The position numbers and the translations under genes were made by a program. DNA of 64,000 bases, taken from contig CADCJW010000002.1 in NCBI GenBank assembly GCA_902801845.1, forward strand, positions 124,001-188,000, given 5' to 3'. The first letter of the stretch is position 1, and every line of letters starts with the position of its first letter. The stretch is from an uncultured Eubacteriales bacterium (GTDB taxonomy: Bacteria > Bacillota > Clostridia > Christensenellales > CAG-138). The notes below the pieces were generated by a model. That model was given only the letters and a program-made list of their open reading frames with translations, searched no databases and was not told where the DNA came from. Shown one piece after another: positions 23,444 to 32,253 of this stretch.

Positions 23444-24552
23444 AAGGTGACGGTGGCCACGGTCCCCCCGTCCGCCCCCCGGGTATAGGTGAGCCTGGCT
23501 CCGTGGGCCTTGGCGATCTGGTGGCACAGGGGCACGCCCAGGCCCCCGGCGTCGTGGAGCTTCTTGAACTTGGAGGGGTGGTTCACGTAGTTCAGGGCCT
23601 CGTCGGAAAGGCCGCTGCCGTGGTCGATGACGGCGAGGACGTTGGGCGCCGCCCGAAGCTCCACGGGCGCCCCCGCCGGGGAGGCCTTCACGGCGTTGTC
23701 CACCAGGTTGTTGAGGAGGGAGGAGAGCATGGCCCGGTCCCCGAAGAGGGTGGGCCAGTGGACCTCGTAGGTCACGGTGGGATAGGTTTGGGCGATGTGG
23801 TCGAAGAGGTCCTCCACGTCCACGGGGCCGAAGGGGGTACTTTCCTCCCTGGCGTTGTGGAGGGTCAACAGCCGGGCGGAGATGTCCGAGAGTCGGGTGC
23901 TCTCCTCCGCGATGTAGCTGGCCGCCATGTGCCGCTGCTCCTCGGTGAGCCGGGCGTCCCGCAACGTCTCGGCGTAGCCCTTCATGGCGGTGAGGGGCGT
24001 GCGCATCTCGTGGGCGAGCCGGCTCACGGGCAGGTTGATCCGGTAGAGGAGGGCGTAGAGGGCCGCCGCCATCACAAGGGCCACCGCCGTGCCGGTGAGG
24101 GCCGCCGCCGTGACCTGCCGCTTCAAAAGGGCGTCCGTGGCCCCCGCCTCCTTGAGGTAGAGAAAATCATAGCCCGAGGGGAGCCGGTCGCTGATGAAGA
24201 GGTGCAGCTGCCCGTTGTCCCGCAAGAAGCCCAGGGTGCCGGGGGCCTTGTCCAGGAGGCAGGGCAGGGTGGAGAAGATCTCCTCGCCCTCCTTCGCCAC
24301 ACCGAAGGTCAGGCCCGTCCCCGCGTAGTAGTCCAAAAATGTTTTCAGGACCGGGATCGCCCGGCCCTCCGGCGCCTGGTCCATGGTCCGCTCCAGGGCG
24401 CTCACGATGGCTTTTTCCTCCCGGAGGGCGGCGTCGGTGGCCCCCTTCACCGTGGCGGTGAGGGCGGGGGCGGTGACGCCGAACATGCACCCATAGAGGA
24501 TCAGGGCGCAGAGGAGGGTGGACAAAAGATAGGTTTTTTGCCAGAGCTTCAT
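23422..24552 (-). CDS. Sensor histidine kinase
   Basis: 376 residues. Membrane segments at about 7-27 and 150-172 enclose an extracellular sensor domain of about 120 residues. HisKA H-box AHEMRTPLTAMKGYAE, N-box LLNNLVDNAVKAS, and G-boxes DHGSGLS and GGLGVPLCHQIAKAHG are intact. The usual HAMP linker is very short or missing between the second segment and the H-box. It pairs with the response regulator gene upstream (87 bases apart). Confidence 0.94.
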   Translation of the reverse strand: MKLWQKTYLLSTLLCALILYGCMFGVTAPALTATVKGATDAALREEKAIVSALERTMDQAPEGRAIPVLKTFLDYYAGTGLTFGVAKEGEEIFSTLPCLLDKAPGTLGFLRDNGQLHLFISDRLPSGYDFLYLKEAGATDALLKRQVTAAALTGTAVALVMAAALYALLYRINLPVSRLAHEMRTPLTAMKGYAETLRDARLTEEQRHMAASYIAEESTRLSDISARLLTLHNAREESTPFGPVDVEDLFDHIAQTYPTVTYEVHWPTLFGDRAMLSSLLNNLVDNAVKASPAGAPVELRAAPNVLAVIDHGSGLSDEALNYVNHPSKFKKLHDAGGLGVPLCHQIAKAHGARLTYTRGADGGTVATVTFYNSLTS

Positions 24553-24639
24553 GTGTTCAAATACACGTTTGTGTTCAGAGATCCTTCGACCGGGGCGATG
24601 CGAACCATCGCCCCTTCGCTCGGGATGACAGCGAGGGGC
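24553..24639. repeat. Palindromic intergenic insert between response regulator and kinase genes
   Basis: Holds a perfect stem GGGGCGATG/CATCGCCCC (24592-24614) framed by GATCCTTCGAC and TTCGCTCGGGATGACAG, a form of palindromic repeat often met between genes in Firmicutes. Single copy in this window. Confidence 0.6.
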
Positions 24640-25287
24640 CTATTCTTCGAAGCGGTAGCCGTTCTTATAGATGGTCTTGATATGGTCCTCCAGCTTCAGC
24701 TTCCGGCGGAGCTTCTGCACGTGGACGTCCACGGTCCGGCTCTCGCCCAAAAAGTCGATGCCCCAGGCTTCGGAAAGGAGCTTTTGCCGGCTGAGACACA
24801 CGTTCCTGTTCTCGATGAGGATGTGCAGCAGGGCGAACTCCTGGGGCGTCAGGTCGATCCGCTCCCCGGCCAGCAGGACCTCGTGGGCGTCCCAGCGGAT
24901 GACGAGATCGCCGATGGCGTACTCCGTTTCCGCCCTGTGGGTCCGCCGGAGCACCGCCTGGACCCGGGCCAAAAGCTCCGCCACCTCGAAGGGCTTCACG
25001 ATGTAGTCGTCCGCGCCGAGGCCGAAGCCCCGGACCTTGTCCGTGGTGGCGCCCCGGGCCGTGAGGAAGATGGTGGGCACGCCCCGCACCTTCTCCATGA
25101 CGGCAAACCCCTCCATGTCCGGCAGCATCACATCGAGGAGCATGAGATCGAACCCCTGCTCCCCCGCCGCGTGGATGGCGTCTCGGCCCGTGAGGGCGGA
25201 CACGCATTGGTGGCCCACCATCTCCAGGTTCATCTTCAACAGGTCGTTGATGGCCCGCTCGTCCTCCACGATCAGTATCTTCGCCAT
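24640..25287 (-). CDS. OmpR/PhoB-type response regulator
   Basis: 215 residues. Receiver domain with acidic pair Glu8-Asp9, phospho-acceptor Asp52 (LLDVMLPD), conserved Thr in FLTARG and Lys in IVKPFE; a winged-helix output domain follows (about 125-213; LTPQEFALLHILIENRNVCLSRQKLL, RTVDVHVQKLRRKL). Co-transcribed with the kinase downstream. Its own promoter carries two TTACAA repeats 11 bp apart, so positive autoregulation is expected. The signal is unknown. Confidence 0.96.
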   Translation of the reverse strand: MAKILIVEDERAINDLLKMNLEMVGHQCVSALTGRDAIHAAGEQGFDLMLLDVMLPDMEGFAVMEKVRGVPTIFLTARGATTDKVRGFGLGADDYIVKPFEVAELLARVQAVLRRTHRAETEYAIGDLVIRWDAHEVLLAGERIDLTPQEFALLHILIENRNVCLSRQKLLSEAWGIDFLGESRTVDVHVQKLRRKLKLEDHIKTIYKNGYRFEE

Positions 25288-25317
25288 TGTTCCCCTCTCC
25301 CCTTTCGTTTCACCTAC

Positions 25318-25349
25318 AGTATATCAGGAAAGTTGTAATGGCGTTGTAA
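25318..25349 (-). promoter_or_regulatory. Response regulator promoter with TTACAA-N5-TTACAA
   Basis: Complement: TTACAA (25344-25349), CGCCA, TTACAA (25333-25338), nine bases, -10 TATACT (25318-25323). The repeats take the place of the -35, as at PhoB/PhoP-activated promoters. Confidence 0.78.
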
Positions 25350-25387
25350 AATATATGCGGAATTTTCTTAGAGGAAGAATAAAAGCA

Positions 25388-25523
25388 GGTCCTTTTTCTT
25401 CGAAAAGAAAAAGGACCAAAAAGAACTTATTTGACGAGTACGCCTTCGCGCTGCGACATGTTATCCCAAATAAGTTTCTCTTTTTGCGCCGCTTTTTCTC
25501 TTTGTATAAAGAGAAAAAGCGGC
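25388..25523 (-). repeat. Three-stem 3' element, copy 3
   Basis: Reading from galM (complement): outer stem GCCGCTTTTTCTCTTT and complement (25488-25523; the loop side differs from other copies but stays paired), central stem ACTTATTTG/CAAATAAGT (about 25425-25475), distal stem GGTCCTTTTTCTT and complement (25388-25417), then TGCTTTTATTC. It begins 10 bases after the galM stop. Confidence 0.88.
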
Positions 25524-25533
25524 AAAAGAAACC

Positions 25534-26583
25534 TCAATCCACAAAGAACCTGAACTCCGTCCTGGACCGCTGGGTCTCCCCCGCCCGTACCTTGGGCTGG
25601 GGCCAGGCGGGGTGATGGGGCGCATCGGGATAGAACTGGGTCTCCAGGGCCACCCCCGCGTTCTTGTTGTAGCGCATGCCCCCCTTCCCCGGGAGCCCGG
25701 AAAAGTGGTTCCCGGTGTAGAGCTGGATGCCGGGGAGCGTGGTCCACACCTCCATCCGCCGTCCGGACACCGCCCCCTTCAAATCCGCCGCTTTGAAAAG
25801 GCTCTTCCCGTCGTAGCCGTCTAAAACGAAGTTGTGGTCGTACCCGTTCCCCTTCAGGATCTGCTCGTCCTGGCTCTGGACCCCCTCCCGGAGGGCCCGG
25901 TACGCCCTAAGGTCGAAGACCCCCTTCACGGGCAGGATCCGCCCATCGGGCACGGTGAACTCGTTGATCGGCGTGAACTGGGACGCGTGGAGGCGGATGC
26001 TGTGGTCGAGGATGCTGCCACAGGTATCCCCGTCCAGATTCCAATAGCTGTGATTGGTCAGATTCGCCACGGTGTTCTTCGATCCGGCGGCGGCCTCGTA
26101 CTCGATGGACAGCACGTTCTCCTCCGACATCCGATACACCACGGACACGCTTAGATCCCCGGGGAACCCCTCCTCCCCGTCGGGGCTGAAGAGGGTGAAC
26201 CTCACCCCGTCCTCCCCCAGGGCCTCCCCGCTCCAAAGCCGGTGGTGGAACCCCACCGCGCCGCCGTGGAGGGTGTTGGGCCCATCGTTGCGCACGAGGG
26301 GATACACCCGCCGATCCAGGGGCAGCGACGCCCGAGAGAGCCGGTTCGCGAACCGGCCGCAGACGGCGCCGAAATTCCCCACGTCCTGCTCGTAGAAAGA
26401 AACCTGGTCGAACCCCAGCGCTACGTCTCCCAGCCGTCCCAACCCGTCGGGCACGATCACCTTCACCACCGTGGCGCCGAAGTCCGTCAGGACGACCTGG
26501 CTCCCCGCCGAGGTCGAAATGGTAAACAGATGGGCCGTGCGCCCGTCCTTCAGGGCGCCGAAATCTTGGGTCGATACTGCCAT
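25534..26583 (-). CDS. galM: Aldose 1-epimerase (mutarotase)
   Basis: 349 residues. It interconverts alpha and beta anomers of galactose/glucose for the Leloir pathway. Active-site His in LHGGAVGFHHRLW and in NLTNHSYWNLDG, and the catalytic Glu in GVALETQFYPDAPHHP are present; the RFANRLSRA block binds substrate. ATG at 26583 is chosen as the first residue of the family match; the upstream frame continues only through poly-Lys-like antisense. No other galactose gene is near. Confidence 0.94.
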   Translation of the reverse strand: MAVSTQDFGALKDGRTAHLFTISTSAGSQVVLTDFGATVVKVIVPDGLGRLGDVALGFDQVSFYEQDVGNFGAVCGRFANRLSRASLPLDRRVYPLVRNDGPNTLHGGAVGFHHRLWSGEALGEDGVRFTLFSPDGEEGFPGDLSVSVVYRMSEENVLSIEYEAAAGSKNTVANLTNHSYWNLDGDTCGSILDHSIRLHASQFTPINEFTVPDGRILPVKGVFDLRAYRALREGVQSQDEQILKGNGYDHNFVLDGYDGKSLFKAADLKGAVSGRRMEVWTTLPGIQLYTGNHFSGLPGKGGMRYNKNAGVALETQFYPDAPHHPAWPQPKVRAGETQRSRTEFRFFVD

Positions 26584-26621
26584 AGCTCGTCTCACTTTCC
26601 GCTTTTTTTCATGATTACCAC

Positions 26622-26659
26622 AAAAAAAGAAACGTGTCAAGCCATGCCCGACACGTTTC
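26622..26659 (-). terminator. Terminator of the spoIIE-spoIIGA-sigE cluster
   Basis: Complement: GAAACGTGTC (26650-26659) pairs perfectly with GACACGTTTC (26629-26638) and is followed by seven T. Confidence 0.93.
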
Positions 26660-26700
26660 CACGCGCCTCCTTTCTGATTTACTACGCTTTTCTGCCGAAG

Positions 26701-27411
26701 TCAGCCCTGCATCCGAAGTATCTCCCGCTTCAGGTGATCCATGATCCGCTTCTCCAGCCGGGAGATATAGCTCTGGCTGATGCCCATGGCGTCCGCCACC
26801 TGCTTCTGGGTCCGGGGCGGCTGCTCCTTCAACCCGAAGCGCATCTCCACGATCCGCTTCTCCCGGGGCGACAGCCGGGCAAGGGCCGCCCAGAGGAGCC
26901 GCCGGTCCACCTCCTCCTCCAGATCCCGGCTCACCTCCTCCCCGTCGGTGCCCAGGATGTCGGAGAGCAGCAGCTCGTTCCCGTCCTGGTCCATGTTCAG
27001 CGGCTCGTCCAGGGACACCTCCAGCTTCAGCTTGCAGCTTCGCCTGAGGTACATGAGGATCTCGTTTTCGATGCACCGGGAGGCGTAGGTGGCCAGCTTG
27101 ATCCGCTTCTCCGGGTCGAAGGTGTTCACCGCCTTGATGAGGCCGATGGCGCCGATGGAGATAAGGTCCTCCGTCATGACCCCGGTGTTCTCAAACTTCC
27201 GGGCGATGAACACCACCAGCCGAAGGTTGTGCTCGATGAGCCGGTTCCGGGCCGCTTCGCTGTCCTTCGCCTGAAGGACGCAGCGTCGCTCCTCTTCCGG
27301 ACTCAAAGGCGGCGGCAGGCTCTCCCCCGCCCGAACGAGATAGACCCGATACCGCCGGGTGAACAGCCGCGCGTAGACGCGATAGAGGAACGCTTTGAGC
27401 TTTTTGAACAT
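26701..27411 (-). CDS. sigE: RNA polymerase sporulation sigma factor E (pro-form)
   Basis: 236 residues. The N-terminal 25-30 residues ([17 protein letters not shown]) form the amphipathic pro-sequence that SpoIIGA removes to activate the factor in the mother cell. Region 2 ([52 protein letters not shown]) and region 4 ([38 protein letters not shown]) are complete. Start 27411 fits a GGGAGG site seven bases upstream; that site lies inside the still-open spoIIGA frame. sigG, often next in other genomes, is absent here: galM follows the terminator. Confidence 0.96.
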   Translation of the reverse strand: MFKKLKAFLYRVYARLFTRRYRVYLVRAGESLPPPLSPEEERRCVLQAKDSEAARNRLIEHNLRLVVFIARKFENTGVMTEDLISIGAIGLIKAVNTFDPEKRIKLATYASRCIENEILMYLRRSCKLKLEVSLDEPLNMDQDGNELLLSDILGTDGEEVSRDLEEEVDRRLLWAALARLSPREKRIVEMRFGLKEQPPRTQKQVADAMGISQSYISRLEKRIMDHLKREILRMQG

Positions 27412-28153
27412 GCACCATCCTCCCTTCATGGAGCGCCGCCCCGGGGAGCAGCGCCTGAAACTCCCCCAGATGCAGGGGCGATCGACCCACGTACACGGGC
27501 ACGGGCGAGCCGCCCGGCTCCGTTTGCACCGTCCCCGGCGCCACCTCGATGACCCCCTGCCCCTCCACGGCCAGGGGTCGCCCCGCCGGCAGGTCGATCC
27601 CCTCCACCAGCACCACCGGCAAACCGGACAGGGGCTCCGTCAAAAGGTTCCCCGAGTCCACGAAGGCGGTGAGGCGAAACGACTTTTTGCCCACCGTCAG
27701 CGTGATGGAGCGCAAGCACCGCCCCTCGTACCCCCTGTGGACGAGATACCGGACCCCCCGGATCAACGGCGGCAGCAGGCACAGCCCGTACACCGCCGCC
27801 CGAAGGGGCACCGTGCTCAGGAACACCCCGCCGGGCCCCGCCTGACCCATGGTCAACAGCAGCATCCCGCCCCCCATGAGCAGCGACGCGGCGAAGAGGG
27901 ACAAAAGCGAACGCAAAACCTCCCGCCGGCTCATCAGCAGCGCCGTCACCAGCAAACACCCCACCCGTCCCGGCAGGCTCAGCAGTCGCGGCCACCGGCT
28001 CAGCGCCAGCGCGTCCCACACCGCTCCCAGAAGCGACAGGAGCAGGGCCCGCCCGGGCTTCATCCCCACCCCGCCCAGGGCCCCGGCCAGCCGCAGCAAC
28101 AGCAAATTCACCCCCACGTTGTCCAGCAAAAACCATTCCAGGGAGACCCTCAT
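27191..28153 (-). CDS. spoIIGA: SpoIIGA pro-sigma-E protease; frame runs 221 nt into sigE
   Basis: The open frame has 320 codons. The first about 140 residues are hydrophobic (about five membrane segments), followed by the aspartic-protease-like domain with active-site [20 protein letters not shown]. SpoIIGA in the septal membrane cleaves pro-sigma-E. The family match ends near GEFQALLPG (about residue 240), just before the sigE ribosome site, but no stop occurs there; the last 73 codons read sigE out of frame and look like shadow sequence. A one-base shift would give a stop at TGA directly after LLPG-like sequence. Start overlaps the spoIIE stop by ATGA. Confidence 0.88.
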   Translation of the reverse strand: MRVSLEWFLLDNVGVNLLLLRLAGALGGVGMKPGRALLLSLLGAVWDALALSRWPRLLSLPGRVGCLLVTALLMSRREVLRSLLSLFAASLLMGGGMLLLTMGQAGPGGVFLSTVPLRAAVYGLCLLPPLIRGVRYLVHRGYEGRCLRSITLTVGKKSFRLTAFVDSGNLLTEPLSGLPVVLVEGIDLPAGRPLAVEGQGVIEVAPGTVQTEPGGSPVPVYVGRSPLHLGEFQALLPGAALHEGRMVHVQKAQSVPLSRLRAAVHPAVSGLSRSGGGEPAAAFESGRGATLRPSGEGQRSGPEPAHRAQPSAGGVHRPEV

Positions 28154-30390
28154 GCCACCTCGACGACCATGACGGTCATGTCGTCCCGCTGCCCCTTCAG
28201 CTGGGCAGCCGCCATCAGCGACTCCGCCATCTGTTCGAGGGGCGCGTCATGATCCTTTTTCAGCTCCGCCTCCAGCTCCTTCCCCAACAGGTCGTAGACC
28301 CCGTCGGTACAGAACACCAGCCGATCCCGCTGCCGAAGTCGGATCCGGCGGATGTAGGGCCTCGCCTCGTCCACGATGCCGCAGGGCAGCGCCTCCCCGG
28401 CCAGCATCCGCACGTTCCCCGCCCGAACGAGGCAGGTGGGCGGCGCGCCGAACTTCACCATCTCCGCCTCCCCGGTGACCAAATCGATGGACGCCGCGTC
28501 CAGCGTGGCGTAGATCTCCTTCTCCCCCCGGGCGATGAGGAGCCGGTTCACGTTCTCATAGATCAGCTCCCGCTCCACCCCCAGCCGGAACTGGTCGAAC
28601 AGCAGCTCGATGGCCGCCCGGCTCTCCCGATTGGCCGCCTCCCCGCTGCCCATGCCGTCGGATACGGCGTAGACCACCTTCCCGCTGGGCATCCGAAGCT
28701 CCCCGGTCTCGTCCCCGGAGACGGTCTCCTCCTGCTCGGGCAGGGAGATCCGGGCCATCCGGGCCGTGAGCCCCCGCAGCGCCTCCATCTCGAAGACGGT
28801 GCAGGCCGCCTCCCGCTTTACGGCGATGAGCCGCATGGTCCGCCTGAGCCGCCGCTCCACCGCCGACAAAAGCTCCGTCCCGTCCTCGCTCCCCTGGCGC
28901 CCCACCCGGATGGACAAACACAGCCGCCCGGCGCGGTAGAAGGCGTCCACGGACAGGGGCGCGAACCCCCGCCGGATGAGATAGGGGAGCAGCGCCCCCT
29001 CCACCCGCTCGTCCCCCCATCGGTCTTCCCTCAGATGGGTGGACAGGAGGGAAAGCATGGCCGACACCCCGCAGAGCTGCCGGTTCATATAGGCGTTTTG
29101 CTCCGCCGCCCGCCTCAAACCCGCCTCGTGGGCGAAGGCCTGGTTATAGGACTGATAGGCGGCGGTCATCATCTCCCGAAAGAAGCGGCAATGGCTGTCC
29201 ATGGGCGATACGGGCTGGACCGGGTCCCCCCGATCGTAGGCGGACAGCAGGTGCAGCACCGCCCGGTCGAACTGGCCCATGTCCCGCTGGCACAGGACCC
29301 GTCCCTCGCAGCCCACGCACACCCGCCTGGCGGCGCCCAGGGGCCATTCCACCACGAACCGGCCCTGCTCCTTCTCCCGATCGAAGAGGCCGGAGAGGGC
29401 CCCGCAGAGCCGGGCAGCCTCCTCCACCTCCGCGGCCATCCGCTGCCGGAGCCGATCCATGGCCTCCGCCCCGTTCTTCTCCCGGTAGCGGCGGCTGTCC
29501 AGGGCGGTCTCGGCCCGATCCATCCACTCCACCGGCAGCACCAGGAAGCAGAGGCACCCCAAGAAGGCGCTGCCCAGGGCCACGGACTCCGCCTCCGGCC
29601 CCAGGAAAAAGGTCTGGACGGCGGCGGTCATGAGGAAGCTCCCCGCCGCGGCCCCCCGACCGTAGCCGGAGGTCAAGGCCGCCATCAGGGCGCAGAGAGC
29701 GGTGATGCCCATAAGATCGGTGCCCGCCTCCAGACCGAAGGCCAGCAGCGCCGCGGCCACGATCCCCTCCACCAGCCCCCCGGGACCCTTGCAGAAGACC
29801 AGCAGCAGGGCGGCCGTATCCAGGAGCACCACCGGCAGCGACACCCCGGCGGCGGACAGGTCCCCCAGCCCCAGCAGCAAAAGGCCGAAGCTGGCGGCCA
29901 GGAGCATCTGCTCCCGCTCCCCCAGGACCCGGAGCCGCCGAGCGTGGGAGAGGAGCACCAAGGTCCGGCTCAAAAGCACCACCGCCACCGCCGACAGGGC
30001 CAGCGACAGCAGGGCGTAGGCCGCGGACTGCCAGGTCAGCACCATCTCAAAGGGCAGCACCGCGATCTCACACAGCAAAAACACCAGCATCCGGGCGCTG
30101 AGGGACACCTCCCCCAAAAACGCCTGGATGAGCCGGGTGAACAGCACGAAGGCCGCGGCCGCGATCATCACGCCCCACAGGGGCTCCCCGCTCAAAAAGG
30201 CGCCCACCACCACCCCGGCCCCGGCAAAGATGGGGTCCACCCCCACCAGCTCCGCCGCCGCCATGCAGGCAAGGCCGAAGGGAGCGCAGCTCTCCCCCAC
30301 CCGGGCCCGGCACAGCACCAGGCTCCCCAGGAAGGTGCCCAGCTCCAGGATGTACTTTGTCGCATTCCGTCCTTGTCTCTTTCGGCTCAT
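28150..30390 (-). CDS. spoIIE: Stage II sporulation protein E (serine phosphatase)
   Basis: 746 residues. About ten membrane segments up to residue 300, a central oligomerisation region, and a PP2C-type phosphatase domain (about 530-746) with metal-binding Asp in VVYAVSDGMGSGEAANRES, in LVFCTDGVYDLL and in QRDDMTVMVVE. SpoIIE dephosphorylates SpoIIAA in the forespore and so frees sigma F; it also binds FtsZ at the polar septum. Unusually it heads an operon with spoIIGA and sigE. A TACAAT box only six bases from the ATG suggests a leaderless or nearly leaderless mRNA. Confidence 0.95.
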   Translation of the reverse strand: MSRKRQGRNATKYILELGTFLGSLVLCRARVGESCAPFGLACMAAAELVGVDPIFAGAGVVVGAFLSGEPLWGVMIAAAAFVLFTRLIQAFLGEVSLSARMLVFLLCEIAVLPFEMVLTWQSAAYALLSLALSAVAVVLLSRTLVLLSHARRLRVLGEREQMLLAASFGLLLLGLGDLSAAGVSLPVVLLDTAALLLVFCKGPGGLVEGIVAAALLAFGLEAGTDLMGITALCALMAALTSGYGRGAAAGSFLMTAAVQTFFLGPEAESVALGSAFLGCLCFLVLPVEWMDRAETALDSRRYREKNGAEAMDRLRQRMAAEVEEAARLCGALSGLFDREKEQGRFVVEWPLGAARRVCVGCEGRVLCQRDMGQFDRAVLHLLSAYDRGDPVQPVSPMDSHCRFFREMMTAAYQSYNQAFAHEAGLRRAAEQNAYMNRQLCGVSAMLSLLSTHLREDRWGDERVEGALLPYLIRRGFAPLSVDAFYRAGRLCLSIRVGRQGSEDGTELLSAVERRLRRTMRLIAVKREAACTVFEMEALRGLTARMARISLPEQEETVSGDETGELRMPSGKVVYAVSDGMGSGEAANRESRAAIELLFDQFRLGVERELIYENVNRLLIARGEKEIYATLDAASIDLVTGEAEMVKFGAPPTCLVRAGNVRMLAGEALPCGIVDEARPYIRRIRLRQRDRLVFCTDGVYDLLGKELEAELKKDHDAPLEQMAESLMAAAQLKGQRDDMTVMVVEVA

Positions 30391-30396
30391 GGCCCC

Positions 30397-30431
30397 ATTG
30401 TACTCGGGACCCGGGGTGATTTTTCGGCGAA
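30397..30431 (-). promoter_or_regulatory. spoIIE promoter with possible Spo0A box
   Basis: Complement: -10 TACAAT (30397-30402), six bases from the ATG. No standard -35 at 17 bp (GAAAAA), but TTCGCCGAA (30423-30431) overlaps that place and matches the Spo0A box TTTGTCGAA at 7 of 9. Bacillus spoIIE and spoIIG promoters are Spo0A-dependent. Confidence 0.55.
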
Positions 30432-30537
30432 TCCGGCGGGCGCGCCATTTATTCTTCCCGACAGGATGGGGCGATCCCTCTCCCCCTTATGCCCCCTTCC
30501 TCCCATCCTCCCCTGCGCCGGTCATGAAAACCCTGTC

Positions 30538-30566
30538 TTGCCCCTGGGAAAGGGATATGGTATACT
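30538..30566 (+). promoter_or_regulatory. tmk promoter
   Basis: -35 TTGCCC (30538-30543), 17-bp spacer, -10 TATACT (30561-30566). Confidence 0.75.
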
Positions 30567-30599
30567 GTGGAAAAATTCTGTTGCGGGGAAAGTGGGACC

Positions 30600-31268
30600 A
30601 TGAGCGAAACGAAGATCATCGCCTTCGAGGGCATCGACGGCACGGGCAAAAGCGTGCAGATGGAGCGGCTGAAGGAGCGGCTGATGAAGCGGGGCCTGTC
30701 CGTGGGCACCCTGTCCTTCCCGGACTACGGCAGCTTCTTCGGGGGCTGCGTGGGCCGCTTCCTCATGAAGAAGGACGGGGTCTCCGCCAGCGACGTGGAC
30801 CAGCGGAGCATGGCCCTCTGGTTCGCCATGGACCGGTGGGCGGCCTTCCAGGACTTCGACTACAGGCGATTCGACGTGCTGCTCATCAACCGCTACGTGC
30901 TGAGCAACGCGGTCTACCAGAGCATCCGGGATAGGGATCTGAACGGCCCCGATATCCTGGACTTCGTCACGGAGCTGGAGTTCGAGCAGCTGAAGATCCC
31001 CCGCCCCCATCTGCAGCTGATCCTGGACATGGATCTGTCCGACGCCCAGCAGAACGTGAGCAAGAAGGGCTATCGAGACTACGCCGGGGACGAAAAGGAC
31101 GAGTACGAGAAGCAGGACGCCATCCAGATCCGGGCCAGGGCCAAGTACCTGGCCTTCGGGGAGCGGCTCAAGAACGTGCAGGTGATCCCCTGCATGGAGA
31201 AGGGGACCCTGCTCCCCATCGACACCATCGCCCAGCGGGTGTACGACGCCGTGGAAAAGATCCTGTAG
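30600..31268 (+). CDS. tmk: Thymidylate kinase
   Basis: 222 residues. P-loop FEGIDGTGKSVQME near the N-terminus; the usual DRY substrate motif appears as INRYVLSNAVYQS, and the lid region is QQNVSKKGYRDYAGD. It phosphorylates dTMP to dTDP. The Asn for Asp in DRY and the short lid place it in a divergent TMPK-like group, so another nucleoside monophosphate substrate is possible. ATG at 30600 is preferred over an upstream GTG which would lie within the transcript-start region. The deacetylase gene follows after three bases. Confidence 0.85.
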   Translation: MSETKIIAFEGIDGTGKSVQMERLKERLMKRGLSVGTLSFPDYGSFFGGCVGRFLMKKDGVSASDVDQRSMALWFAMDRWAAFQDFDYRRFDVLLINRYVLSNAVYQSIRDRDLNGPDILDFVTELEFEQLKIPRPHLQLILDMDLSDAQQNVSKKGYRDYAGDEKDEYEKQDAIQIRARAKYLAFGERLKNVQVIPCMEKGTLLPIDTIAQRVYDAVEKIL

Positions 31269-31271
31269 CCT

Positions 31272-32237
31272 ATGCGTCGCCGGATCGTTTTTGCTTTTTT
31301 TGTGGCGCTGGCGCTTCTGGTTCCCGGCGCCGTCCGGGCCCTGTCGCCGGCCCCCGTCATCACGCTTGTCGGGGACGCGGCCATGACGGTGGACGCCGCC
31401 TTCGCCTTTGAGGACCCCGGCGCCACGGCCAGGGACAGCTCCGGGCAGGATCTGACGGACAGGATCACGGTGGAAGGGGAAGTGATCCCCTATCTGGTGG
31501 GGGAATACGTTCTCACCTATGCCGTTGCCGACGAACATGGAATCAAAGCTCAGGCCCAGCGCACCGTCACCGTGGTGCCCGTGGCGCTGCCCCAGGTGGT
31601 CCAGCCGCCCAAGAAGACCATCTACCTCACCTTCGACGACGGGCCGGGCCCCTCCACGGAAAAGCTGCTGGATATTTTGAAGCAATACGACGTGAAGGCC
31701 ACCTTCTTCGTGGTGGGGAACCAGGGCCGAAAGGAGCTGATCCGCCGGGCCTACGAGGAGGGCCACAGCATCGGCGTCCATTCCTACACCCACCGCTTTG
31801 AGGAGATCTACGTGGACGAGGCGGCCTTCTTCGCCGACTTTTTGGCCACGGAGGCGGTCATCCTGGAGCAGACGGGCCAGTACACCCCCCTCTTCCGCTT
31901 TCCCGGCGGCAGCGGCAACACCGTCAGCTGCGGCAACCGGGGCCTCATGACCCGGCTCACCGGGATCATGGAGGACATGGGCTACCGCTACTTCGACTGG
32001 AACGTGAACTCCCTGGACGCCAACCGCATGGACCTGACGTCCTTAGACATTTTCAACGTGATCCGCAACCGGATCACCGCCAACGGGGACGGCTTTTCCA
32101 TCGTGCTCCAGCACGATACCAAGAGCAACAGCGTCTTCGCCGTGGAAGACCTTATTCGCTGGGGGTTGGAGAACGGGTACACCTTCTTGCCCCTCACCAT
32201 CACCAGCCCCACGGTCCACGCCGCGTTGAACAACTGA
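31272..32237 (+). CDS. Secreted polysaccharide deacetylase with Ig-like domain
   Basis: 321 residues. Signal peptide about 1-24 (AFFVALALLVPGAVRAL), an Ig-like/DUF5011-type domain (about 28-105; DAAFAFEDPGATARDSSG, LVGEYVLTYAVADEHG), and a NodB deacetylase domain (about 115-310). Catalytic motifs: TFDDGPGPST, HSYTH, RFPGGSGN, and the C-terminal LQHDT. Such enzymes remove acetyl groups from peptidoglycan or chitin-like wall sugars. Same operon as tmk; a strong terminator ends it. Confidence 0.93.
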   Translation: MRRRIVFAFFVALALLVPGAVRALSPAPVITLVGDAAMTVDAAFAFEDPGATARDSSGQDLTDRITVEGEVIPYLVGEYVLTYAVADEHGIKAQAQRTVTVVPVALPQVVQPPKKTIYLTFDDGPGPSTEKLLDILKQYDVKATFFVVGNQGRKELIRRAYEEGHSIGVHSYTHRFEEIYVDEAAFFADFLATEAVILEQTGQYTPLFRFPGGSGNTVSCGNRGLMTRLTGIMEDMGYRYFDWNVNSLDANRMDLTSLDIFNVIRNRITANGDGFSIVLQHDTKSNSVFAVEDLIRWGLENGYTFLPLTITSPTVHAALNN

Positions 32238-32253
32238 GCGGACCTCTCCCCTG

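Noticed and set aside
23026..25338. A 770-codon plus-strand open frame over the kinase and regulator genes
   Set aside because: It is antisense to clear histidine kinase and response regulator genes; long antisense frames are expected at this GC content.
28249..30603. A 784-codon plus-strand open frame opposite spoIIE
   Set aside because: Pro/His/Gln-rich shadow of spoIIE with no start signal or domain.
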